Shown one piece after another: positions 52,401-63,070 of a stretch of DNA of 64,000 nucleotides. The position numbers and the translations under genes are program-made. This DNA is from Otis tarda (lineage: Eukaryota; Chordata; Aves; Otidiformes; Otididae): contig CM048552.1 in the NCBI GenBank assembly GCA_026413225.1, forward strand, positions 57,613,001 through 57,677,000. The letters are read 5' to 3'. Numbering within the stretch: position 1 is the first letter of the stretch; each line of letters opens with the position of its first letter. The notes below the pieces were generated by a model. The model was not told the origin of the DNA, ran no database searches, and saw only the letters and a list, made by a program, of their open reading frames with translations.

Positions 52401-54611
52401 TACTAAACTATACAGAACACAGTGAAACAATCCTCTCCTTTTGAGTCACAGCTTTGACGTAAGATAGCTAGTAACTTATTTTACATGACAAAATAGTAAA
52501 AATCCTTGTAATTTAAAACTATTATTTGTGCAAAGAAAGATATAACTTAATTTTGTTTGGAAGGGGAATTACAACTGGAAAAGAGGATGTAGTCAGTCAC
52601 AAGGATTCTCTCATGAACAGGCCATTCAGAGGCAATAAACAACTACAGGAATGACCAACAGGCAGGGGCTAACATACAGTGCCTTATCCCAGAAGTTTCG
52701 CATGTATGAATACACTTTGTAGCAATGCCTCCACAAGGCACCTGTGGTTGGGCTAACCTTCATAGGAAAATAAATTCTGAACTAGTTTACAAGATTATTC
52801 AACTGGAACATCTTTGAAATATTTAAAGTACATTGAAAATGCTGGAAAAAGTATAAAGTGCATAGCAGTTATTCACAAAGGAGCATTTTATGCTTTGCTG
52901 GCTCTCAGGAAGCACCCGTGAAATATAATGCCATTAAGTGATAATATCACTATCGTAATGTATTATAGAAAACATTTGGCTGCAAGTCTGAATAACCTTT
53001 TCCAAATATATTCTGTAGATACAAATTATTACAAAAAGGGTTTAATTTAGCTGTACCAAGTATGACAACTTGTTCTAATAGAATATGCATAGTTTTTCCT
53101 TTTGGAAAGGTTTCATCCACTGCAGTTCATGTTTCCCTCTGCAGGATTTATTCACAGAGTGATTTAATAATCATAGCCTTTTTCGGGTTTTTTTTTTTGC
53201 CCAGAACAGTCTGTTTCTATCACAAGTACTTTACGTTATCTCCTAAATTCAGTTTGCAGCACTTCCGTTCTACGTACGCACCGTGTACAGGATTTACACA
53301 CGTTTTGTGTTAAGTAATCTGCATCACTAATCCTAATTTGGATTTACATCTTTCAAAATGATGGATAAATTTGGATTTAATTTAAACCCTCTGAGACTTT
53401 TATTTCTCAGACTGGTTTGTCACCATTTGGCAAAGTGTTTTTTGGACACATCATCAAAAGTGCTATCTGTTTGCACACCCCAGTCAGTAAAGATCTCACT
53501 TGTTTAGAACTTTTCAACTGAACATTAGAATGTTCTTTAAAATGCCTAATTTTGATCTTCTACCTTTTTTAGTTGCAAAAAATTACTCTTCATTATGTCA
53601 AACTTCAATAATTTTCTCCTGAGCCTTTACAGATGACTGCCTCCTCTATTTGTCATTTTCCTCTCAGCTGATTATATAAACCCATAAACCACTCTCTCTG
53701 TATACCCTCAAATCCCTTTATCATCTTTGTTTCCCTTCTTAGGATTCCCTCCAGTCTGTCATTTTTAACGCTTTGAGGCACACACAACTGTGCAAGGTAT
53801 TCCCAAGTGTAACTGTTCCAAGGTTAGATGGAGCTAGGAATTATAACCTCCTTGGGTAATACAGTATTCAGAGTGCAGTATGTCAGGCAGCTGTTCACCA
53901 GGATACAAATGTGCCTTTTCCGTGCTTATCACTCCACTGAAAGGCATTATTTATACCAAAACATAAAATAATCCTAAATTGCAGATAGACACATTTATGT
54001 AAATATTATGGATGTAATACTAACAAAAGCCACAGGGTAAAATCCTGGCCGCCCTCTTGATGTCACAGGAATTTTTCTCGTTATCCCCAGTGTGGTCAAG
54101 ATTGCTTCTGGTTTTGTAATCTGTCATTTTCAGTCAATTTGCCATTACAAAATTGAGTTTAAATGTAATATATTTATAATACAGGGACATGAATACTCTG
54201 AAAGACTCATTAATGAGTCTCTTTGCCAAACTCTGATATAAAGGAAATTTATCTCGCTGCAAAATTAAATTTCTAGTTCTTGCCTTTATCCCATTGAGAT
54301 TTACAAAGGAATAACAGGGAACTAATCAAGTTCTTCAGATGAATAGGAGTGGACAGTCTTGAGTCTGGCATGTATAGCATTTCTCCCTTCCCCTCAAAAA
54401 ATCCTTTCATTTCAGTGTAAGATTCCCAAGTCATACTTTCCCTTTAATTAACTTGGATTTCTTTATTCTTCTGTTATTGTGATGTTTTTGCTGCACTAGT
54501 GACTCTGTAATCATTGTAATATGCTTCCTCCTTCTTTACTTTTTTCTTTTTAATATTTAAAAAAAATTTTTCCCTTCTCCAGAATTTGCAACTATGGTGG
54601 CTGAATTGTAA
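46470..54611 (+). CDS. PVALB: Parvalbumin (alpha type), four coding exons
   Basis: Cytosolic EF-hand Ca2+/Mg2+ buffer that speeds relaxation of fast muscle and shapes Ca2+ signals in fast-spiking neurons. Coding exons: 46470-46530 (61 nt), 48535-48667 (133), 49064-49173 (110), 54583-54611 (29), the usual parvalbumin coding-exon pattern; all have AG/GT borders and matching phases. Product 110 residues, starting [20 protein letters not shown]. Site CD loop is residues 52-63 ([12 protein letters not shown]) and site EF loop residues 91-102 ([12 protein letters not shown]); all Ca2+ ligand positions, including the final Glu63 and Glu102, are intact. The N-terminal AB hand lacks a loop, as normal. 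It ends VAEL, where most alpha parvalbumins end VAES. The start is the first ATG after the exon 2 acceptor, with a second Met two codons on. Intron 4 is 5.4 kb. Divergent from NCF4, as in mammals. Confidence 0.98.
48225..48345 (+). repeat. MIR SINE remnant in PVALB intron
   Basis: Good MIR core match: CTTCCTGTGTGACCTTGGGA, then CCCTCTCTAGGTCAGCTCTT and CATCTGCAAAACGGAGACCC. Lies in the intron before the 133-nt exon, in gene sense. Confidence 0.8.
49174..54582 (+). other. PVALB intron 4 (last)
   Basis: 5.4 kb, AT-rich. Apart from an old CR1 fragment near its 3' end (53640-53900) and an 11-bp inverted repeat at 51654-51711, I see no recognisable element or exon. The acceptor is a pyrimidine tract ending tcccttctccag. 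Confidence 0.8.
53640..53900 (-). mobile_element. Old CR1 fragment, antisense to PVALB
   Basis: Plus-strand text follows the reverse complement of CR1: CCCTTTATCATCTTTGTTTC, CCTTCTTAGGATTCCCTCCA and AAGGTATTCCCAAGTGTAAC. Diverged; the edges are approximate. Lies in the last PVALB intron. Confidence 0.65.
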
Positions 54612-54775
54612 AGGCTTTGACCAATGCACACCCTTCATCCATCCTTCACTGCCCAATTCCAACCTCCTGCTGACTGCTTTGGCTCCTGTTCTATTTATTT
54701 ATGTTATTTTATACTCCAGTTCTGTTCTCTGCAATCCTGCAACTCTGTAATCGTGCTGAAAGACACTGTTAAAAT

Positions 54776-54781
54776 AATAAA
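54776..54781 (+). terminator. PVALB: PVALB poly(A) signal
   Basis: AATAAA 165 nt after the PVALB stop codon, giving a short 3' UTR. It is the first canonical hexamer in the right direction. Confidence 0.75.
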
Positions 54782-54949
54782 GGTCACATCAATCTGGGCT
54801 TTATTCTCTCTCACTATAACTTGTTTCTTATTTATGGTAGGCTTGGCATACACAGAGAGAAAATTTTACTCTTTTTTGCTGACATCCCTGCTGCTTTATC
54901 CCTTGCTAGGGTAAAGTGGGAAGAAATTTTAAAAATTATTTGGGATAAA

Positions 54950-55170
54950 AAATGCTTATAATGAGTCATTCAGTCCAAGTTCCGAACTGTGGCAAAACTG
55001 ACTGCATTATTTTTAAGTCATCCCTGCTAAATGGATGCATACTCATAGCCTGGAAAATCTCTAGTGATGGCAATTACCCAACTTCATTTGGCAGTTTGTT
55101 CTTTTGACTTAATCAGTGTTATAGCTAAAAAGTATTTCCTAATATTTAACCTACATCTTCCCTGCTGCAT
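54950..55170 (-). mobile_element. Old CR1 3'-end fragment, minus sense
   Basis: Reverse complement of the CR1 3' region: ATCTCTAGTGATGGCAATTA, CAGTTTGTTCTTTTGACTTA, and AAAAGTATTTCCTAATATTT followed by AACCTACATCTTCCCTGCTG. Same direction as 53640-53900 and possibly part of the same ancient insertion history. Confidence 0.7.
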
Positions 55171-55544
55171 TTTGGTGATCAGTAAATTGATCCTTGTCTG
55201 TATCATTTGTTAAATTTGCCTAGCGCAGGGGGATTTTTGGATAAAAGGTTTGACAGGAATATCAGTCAGTGCCAATCATGCATGGGGCTAACTTCGTAAA
55301 CTATTAAAAAGCGGTCACTTCTGAAACACAGGATATGTTTACTAGCTATGTTACACAACTATCTAGGACAGGAAGAACGGAATACTCACAAGAAACAACA
55401 GTATGAATTTCAGGAAAGGGGACATCAAGATTCAGGCGTGATGCTACTGGTGATACTCCCTCTGTTGAAATAATGTATTTTAAAAATGCATTAAAAAACC
55501 CCATTTCTTCTAAAATTTTACCATAGAAGTGAATATCTTTCTTT

Positions 55545-55675
55545 GAGTTACATAGAGGAAACTGAGACACAAGCTAAGGAAATGACTAGCCAACAGTAAG
55601 CCTATGACAGAGCCAAGAGCTAAACGCCTGTTTCCCAAATCCTAGTGAGTAACTTTGGCACCAAGCTCATGTAAT
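55545..55675 (-). repeat. MIR SINE remnant, minus sense
   Basis: Reverse complement of the MIR core: ACATAGAGGAAACTGAGACA, AGGAAATGACTAGCCAACAG and GACAGAGCCAAGAGCTAAAC, matching the usual GAGGAAACTGAGGCACAGAGAGGTTAAGTGACTTGCCCAAG order. Confidence 0.75.
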
Positions 55676-56140
55676 TTATCTTAAAAAAAAAATAGAAAAA
55701 AAAAAGCAAAGATTAAAAGGGGAGGGGATCGTGAAATCACTTTTCAGCAACATCATCCTCACATCTTGACAGAACATTGATTACTACTGCAATAAAAAGG
55801 AAGGATATTTGCCATTTCTGGATTCCAAACTATTCCCTGCAGCAATATTACCTTATTCCATTTAGATTTATTACCACTAGTTTAGCATAAACAGAAAGAT
55901 AAGGCTGAAACCCTGTCATGATCACATTGTACACAATACCATTCTCTGCCACAGCGATTACCCAAGAAACACGCTCTAAAGCCATTCCAGAGTTTTCACT
56001 CTGTAGTAACTCGCAAGGAAGACTTCTTGCTCAAAAGAAGTCCTCTGGTTTTGCACAATGTATATACGGACCTGAAGAATGTATTGATTTTTAAGTATTC
56101 TAAATAAAGCAAATGAAACCGGATCGCAATGAAGCAGGAG

Positions 56141-56146
56141 TTTATT
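56141..56146 (-). terminator. Possible poly(A) signal for a minus-strand transcript
   Basis: AATAAA on the minus strand, about 1.9 kb beyond the stop of the candidate exon at 58060-58140. It has meaning only if that transcript is real; the hexamer is common in AT-rich DNA. Confidence 0.2.
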
Positions 56147-58059
56147 TACTTCTTTTCTCGGCAGCTGCTGACCTCAAGTGGCAATAAAGCGTAATTACAA
56201 GAGTATACAGGGCTACAGAAAAGACATTAGGAACACAGCTATGGAAGTATCATGAATTAGACCCATGGAATCAGAGAATCGGCATAAAAATCGCTATATA
56301 AACAAAACCCTTTATAGATTCTTTCTGTTCTTTGAATCTGAAAGGATTTATATTTTAATCATTCACTGGATGGCATGAAAGCTGAAATTTTATGCAGGGC
56401 TTTAACAAAAAACAACACAATAGAACAAACAGCAAATAAACACAGCCATTTATAGTACATTATGTGAAATAAGTTACAGCAACATCAATGGTAATATTTT
56501 ACTAGCATAAAAGTCTGAAGATCCCAATTATTCTATATCAGTCTTTCTTCACATTATTCCCTCAATCACTCCTGAACAAGAAACACTGAGTGCCTAATTT
56601 GGCCTGAAATTTTTCAGCTCTATTGTAATGGATAAGATGAAAAGAAATATCCTTTTATTTACAAAATGAAAAAGTTATAATATGGGTACCACTTACAATG
56701 GGTAGAGAGACCCCAAAATACCATCTTCACTTTTCACGGTGACAGTACCTGATATGTTAAACACACATTTGGTCAGTCTATCAAATATGCAACTGGTGTA
56801 CTCAGAACCTATGTAATCAGAATTCTCATAAAATCTGCCTTAAACCAATTTGTTTCCTAACTGTATTTAAAATTCAAAGTTGAAATTTCAATATTTTAAA
56901 AAATTTCAAACATGTGTAATGTAAATAAATCTCTGCTGAAACCTAAAATTACTTTTTGATCAATTATCATAAAACTATTACTTTTTTCCCACCGCTGGCT
57001 CTTCAATGTTTATCTTAGATTCTTTCTTTTGCCACCAAATTCCTTCCAAACCCTCCCCAAATCCTGAAGTATAGCAAACAAATGCAAAATATAAGTTACA
57101 ATAAAATATAAAATAAAACATTATACATACAACAGACTAAATTATTCATTTTCATATCACTCTTCTTTTAATGTCTTTAAGACTGTCACAGAAACTACTG
57201 TAACGACTGAAGAAAGCAGAATTTGCTACAAAATGTAATTAGGTTTTCAGCAGAGTACGGATTATAGTATGCTTGACAAATACAAAAAATCCACATTACC
57301 TTGCAATGCACTATTTCCTGAAGAAATATGTTTTAATTTTCACATGCATAAGCAAAGGAGCAAAATCAAGGTTCTCCAAGAAACATTTACCTTAAATTTC
57401 TTTATTGGCATCTTACATCTCCCTCTTTGTACTGAACAGTAAATGTTCCATAATTTTCTCCCCTGTTGTAATACAGCAGAAGTTATGGAAAAAAAAATAA
57501 CTCCAGTCATCATGGTGAAGACAAAATTTTAAATAATCAGTACACATCCTTTGCTTAGATTCACAGCCAATGTTTGGAATGAGACACAACTGGATGATTT
57601 AAGATATGTAAATTACGTTTACACATACAAAAAAAAATCCCACTACTTGTTCACATTGGTATTATATATCGCTAGGAAAGACATACAGCTTGCTCGCAGC
57701 TACCACTCAAAAGGGAGAGGAGCCAAATCCTCAAGTTATAGGCAAATTGTAATTTCCTGACAAATTACATTAGCATTTAACAAAAAGAGTTTGTACCACC
57801 AGACCATCATCAACTCTTAAAATTTCTCAGACTACCATTTACCATTACCAATCCCTTAACCAACAAATTCATAATTGTTTATGCTTTAAGGGTCCTGCCA
57901 AGGTCTTAATGGAGTTTCATGGATCAGCAATTTTCCACATGTCCTATTTTGGGAATCAATGGACTGGAGGCCATAACACCTGTTCACTTTGCAGAAGCTG
58001 AGCAACAATTTATATTTACAGTCTATCCACCAGTCCTGAGCTCATCACTGCCTAATGTC

Positions 58060-58753
58060 CTATGATTGCTTCCACACTTTGTTCATTTCATCAAAGTAAA
58101 GCTTGATTGTTTGTTTCTTTTGCCTTTTCTGACTTTGTATCTTTTGCAGGGGAAGTAAGGTCACTTTTCCCTAGTTTCTAAGTACTTTTGAAGACTGGAA
58201 ATGCAGTTCTTGTTCTCCTTTCCAGTAATGCACACATAGTTTTATTAAAGCTTCTGGGCTACAGTATCTAAACATTAACAATATTCTGTCCAAAGCAGAG
58301 TTAATATTGTTAGGGAATTAAAAACTGTGGCATTGCACAATATTTGCAACCAGTTCTGCCTCAACAAAATAACATCAAAGATTATGAATTTATACAAGAT
58401 TCACTGAAGACACAAATTAACCCACAGTTTTTTTATTAATGAGCATAAAGCACAAAAGAACTTCATTTGACTCTGAAATCCTAGATTGATATTTAAGTGG
58501 TCAGCAGATAGAGAACACATTATTTTCTTTATAAATCAACTGCAAATGAGAGAAATTATATGGCATGCATCAATACACCAAAATTCAGCTGTGGTTAAAG
58601 CATGTGCCGACATTCCTGTTCCAACACCAAGCAGGGTAACACAGATACAAGAGCAAAGGCTTTAGCACACGCCAGTCATTAACATACCTCCTCTAGGTCT
58701 TGGACTCTCTCATTGCTCACACGTGCTTGAATCCGAGCTGCTGCGCCTTCATT
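58060..58753 (-). CDS. Candidate 3' end of an unrecognised minus-strand gene (two exons)
   Basis: I do not recognise a family. Exon 58753-58688 (66 nt) has a pyrimidine-tract acceptor ending ctctctcag and a GAG/gtatgt donor; its frame 0 reads NEGAAARIQARVSNERVQDL, then EE. Exon 58140-58060 follows an acceptor ending ctgcaaaag and, in the same phase, reads IQSQKRQKKQTIKLYFDEMN, then KVWKQS and stop. The joined end is charged, rich in Gln/Arg/Glu and could form a helix or coiled coil. A cluster of CpGs (58733-58806) in a CpG-poor region supports constraint around the first exon. The open frame also extends upstream of the acceptor. Against it: both pieces are short, open frames of this size are common by chance, and the second acceptor is weak. 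No upstream exon chain could be fixed with confidence. Confidence 0.3.
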
Positions 58754-58760
58754 CTGAGAG

Positions 58761-61700
58761 AGTATTTTAGCAGATTCTGTGTGTGTGTCAAGAGACGCAT
58801 CCTTACGCACAGGTTAGCTGTGTGCATGAGAGATCAATTGTCAAAACTTTCCCAGACTGTAGGATATCCTAATGTGGGATAATTGCTTCACAAGGGAGGA
58901 AGCACATTTCTGGTTAGTGATCTTCTGGTTAATAAAATAACAAAGCTTAACAAAGACTGGTACACTTTTAAAGACAGAAGGTAATATAAATACAAATACT
59001 AGAGTCTCTTCTCCAGCCACCAGAAAAATAGAATGAACGGCATGAGCTGCAGCAAATGCATCAGAAGATGCAAATAAAAATACTGGAAGGCAACTAATAA
59101 GCCTATGGAACATGCAGCTAGAAACACATGGGGTTTTTTCATAAACTCATTTGGTCTTCCACCTAGGAAAATCTAAGCAAAAGGATCTTGTCAGTGCCTG
59201 AATCAGAATGTCCAACTCTCATTGCAACAACAGTTTTTAATTCTAGGAGATGCTTGTCTGAGTAATTAAGGGTTTATATAGAAAAATACAGTTGGATTCA
59301 CTGGTGTTACAGTGCTACCACGCTGGCATTAACAAATGGATACTTAGGTGTTCAGGTGTAAGAACACGGTAACTCTATTAATTTCAACTTTGCCACTAAA
59401 GCTTCTAGCCAGGTCAAAAGAGACACAGGATGAGAGGTCAAATGTTCAACCGTCGATTACTGGAGAGAAGGTCCACTGGTTGCTGAAAAGCCAAATGGTT
59501 CAGAGACATTTTCAGGTTTTGAAAACGTTGTCTGGAGGGATTTTTTAAATTCTAACATTTTAATTGTTAACGAACTCCATTTTCTGTATTTTCACAACGT
59601 AATGCAATTTTAAAAAAAAAAAATCTATCACAAGAAAAATACTAAAATATATAGGTAATAGCAAATTATCAAGGACTTATTACTGCTTTAATATGAAGAG
59701 GAATAAGAATTATGCAGCTGTGCTAATTTTATGCCTCCCTCTGCAGATGAATGAAGATTTTCTGTCTTAAAACATTTGCATTTCCCCCCCCTTAAAGTAA
59801 TTTTCAATTTCGCTGGATACAGCACAATTGCATCTACTCTTTCAGCTGCAATGGGTTGTTGAAATTGAGCTATTGCCCAGCACCTGCTCTTAGTCAGACA
59901 GCTGAAATCAGAGGTTAGGGGAAAAAATAAAGATTTTATGTCATTGTAATGCAAGTCTCCTTTTAGCTTTGCTGCAGTCAGTGTTCAATTATGTTCTGTA
60001 ACAATCTCCATTACTAGACCCAGTGTTTTTCTGTTCCTCTCTGCATGCATTAAGTTTCTTGTTCACATGTGATAGCCTTCCAAGCATAAGAAGGAGTCTT
60101 AAGAGACACTTGCCCACAAATTTAATGAGTCTACATCTTTTTTGGCCTGCTGACGATCTTAGTGTTCAAACACCTCTTCATTTTGAATGCTTCAGAGGAA
60201 GATAACTGATACTACACAGAACTTAAATAATTTCTCACTGATGGCCTGATAGGTCAAAATTAACCTGAAATTTCATCTAGTCTGCTGAATACAAAACACA
60301 GAGCACGTAACAATGAAGGAGCCCCACGTAGTTTTTTTCCTGCATGTATCCTATTTTTACAAGCTCAGGATCCTTCTCTTTCAGAATTTGTATAAATTCA
60401 CTGTGTAGTCCCGATGTTTAAGACTTCATCAGAAGCAGGAACCAAGGCCCTATGTATGAAGGAAGCAAACCACAAAGACTTTGCCCAGCAAGGCTCAGCA
60501 GCAAATGGGAAGGAAGTAGCTGGTGTGAATAGCTCTAGGAACAAAGGAGGGGGAGCCTTGCTTTTGAAGTAGGAGAGAGCAACAACGCATGGACAGAGAG
60601 CTCTGAGACAGGGGCCAGAGGGTGAAAAACACAGAAATTCAGGGTCTGGGACTTGGGGGAAAGGAAATCCAGAGCAGGAAGGATTGGAGATGATTAGAGC
60701 AAGGATTTGAAAAGCTTAGAGCAGAAGAGGTTTCATTATAATATAAATACATTATGGTAAATTGACCTTGAATAAAGGACAAGGATAAGGTGGAAAAGTT
60801 CATGCTTAAAAATTAACCTGTTAGAAAAGTGGAGATGATGGAAAAGTTGTAAACTCTTGAAAATTTAATTAGGAGTCTCAAACATTTCTCTTCTTCCTTC
60901 ACTAAATCTCCAGGTCCTGGAGTCACATGGCTGATTCTCAGTTCTCAGCAAGGGGAAAAAAATTCTAGCTGTCATGCCTGCAGAGAAAACTTTGAACATG
61001 CAAACCCTAAAAACATAAACAGAATATAAACCAAAACATAACCTTTAATTTTTTAATAAATGTCATTATTTGAATGTAGTCTTATAGTTTTTAACATAAA
61101 ATGTAGCATTAGTGTAAACCTAGCAGCTGCTTTCTAAGCAGACAGCAGCTAGAGATCCAAAAGAAGACTCCCAGCTGATATCATAATCATCATCACCACA
61201 TAATGACTGGCACCCTGGAACTATGGGTAGCTCATTTAAAGATGTCACATATTCATATATTCTGTATTTGACAGATTAACCCCTTCCCCATGATGCAGAA
61301 GCACACTCAGCACTCACTTACCAGCATCCAATCGCCCTGTGCACCACTCTGTGCAAAACAGCATGACAATGATTGCTCCAATAACAGCGTACTCACAGCT
61401 GAGAAAGGTTCAGGCCACACACAAGGCCCCAGCAAGTCCTCAGTCTGTCACAGATACTCCTCCATGCAGAGACCTATACAACAGTAAGACCTCAGGTTCC
61501 AGATCTCTGTTTTAGGGATCAGAGTTCCTGATCAACTATCCACATCTGATGCTTTGGGGTATACTGTTAAAAGCTAAATGAAGATTTAGGTTTTCTTCCC
61601 AGCACTTTTCCTAGCCTTCTCATTTTTCAGTGCAACCTGACACTGAATTGTGACTCCAATTTTCCTAGCTTCCATGTGGAAGAACAAAGAAAGATTCAAA

Positions 61701-62916
61701 CTGGAATTTTTCCAGACATATGCAGAATAATTGTTCCCAAAAACTCTCCTCATCTTTATCCTTGTGGATATGAATGCATCCTTGAGAAATCTGTCCCTCA
61801 TTCCATATTTGTCAGAAGAAAGGATATAACAGTTACAATTAGCATACTTAACCACGTGTACAGCCTTGAGGAGCTACCTACCCTACATCGAACAGTTTAC
61901 CAATTTTCATTGATGCTACAACCACTATTCATTTCTAACTTCCGCTTTCCCAGCGTAGTAGATCAGAAACAAACGACAGATATGCCAGATCAGTCAGAAG
62001 CAGTTGTAACTGCCAACAAATCCTTTGGCTGATGCAACCATTTCATAATCATCTTACATTTCAGTGCACAGAGTCTCAGCCAGAAAGCCTTCACATCTGC
62101 GTCTCAGTCCCTGCTACAAAAGAGCAAAATCTGAAGACCTAGAACTATAATGCCATTATCAACAGTGACATAGAAAGCATCCAAATTCATACTTCTGTGC
62201 TAATAGTCCCACTCTGAACAGAAACAAAAGGCAATTCTGGGGAATACCAAATGAAGTAGCCCTTAAAATAGATGGTTTCTATTTATTCTACTACTTGGGG
62301 AAAGTGTAAAGAAGGGATATCTACAATAAAATTTACATATCCGTTCTTGCAGTTTTCAAAGCTTTTCAGACATATCAGCAAACACTCATAGTCAATTCTG
62401 TAAGAATTTATAGACTTAAAAAGCTGCACGAACTCTGAAAATTTATCCATTTGCAAGATATTTCTGATGTTGTTTTGTCAGTCTTGTTTCCTTTTAGTAA
62501 CATAAGATTTAAAAAAGAACTGATGAAACACTTTGCATTTAACAGTTTTCATACAGAAAGATTTACTAATTCCGTTCCTCAACATTAATGCCCTCCTGAG
62601 CAGCATTGCTTCCTCCAAGGAAAGCTACATTAGTTCCTCAGTAGCTTTTATTAGGCAGCACATTCAAGCTACAGGTTGTAACGTGCTCAACTCAAAACAT
62701 ATCCAGAATGTTTGCATCTATACATAACTACAAAAACAAGTCCTGGGAATATTAGTGAATTCTGCCTCACAAAAATAACTTTTTTTTTAATAGATATATG
62801 TTCTGAAGGGGACAATGAAGTGACTTGCGCAGTGCCCCACAGAATCTGAAGCTTAAGCCATCTATCAATCCAAAAGACAGTATGACCTTGGTTTAATCCT
62901 CACTGTAAAGCCTTAC
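58761..62916. other. Unassigned sequence, possible introns of a minus-strand transcript
   Basis: AT-rich. Two short minus-strand stretches have good splice borders and open frames (62110-62058 and 61398-61322; see findings), but neither is recognised. A purine-rich stretch lies at about 60480-60740. IFT27, the expected neighbour of PVALB, was looked for by its GTP-binding motif and was not found. Confidence 0.4.
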
Positions 62917-63070
62917 CTTGCTTCTGAAGTTCCCTGCCGCTCCTACTGGAACTGCAGTTCCACTACCGCTGCCTTCTGTAGCCCGATGAGATGTGAGCTG
63001 CACATGGACACGTGCAGTTTATGTGCCGTTTTGTGACCGTTGCCCAAAGGAGTGTGACTTCAAATTTCAG
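62917..63070 (-). other. CpG cluster ending in a splice donor, possible first exon
   Basis: In an otherwise CpG-poor region, 62930-63050 holds about seven CpGs. On the minus strand the stretch ends GAAGCAAG before gtaagg (donor at 62916). One frame is open to the donor, ending AAGNFRSK, but has no ATG within the open part. It could be a noncoding first exon of the minus-strand transcript suggested at 58060-58753, or a small regulatory element. Confidence 0.25.

Noticed and set aside
61121-61278. Minus-strand open stretch of about 50 codons with an acidic patch
   Set aside because: No convincing donor or acceptor pair and within chance length; could only be kept if RNA supports the neighbouring pieces.
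62790-62880. Possible MIR fragment (GAAGTGACTTGCGCAGTGCC)
   Set aside because: Only one short block matches; too little to call.
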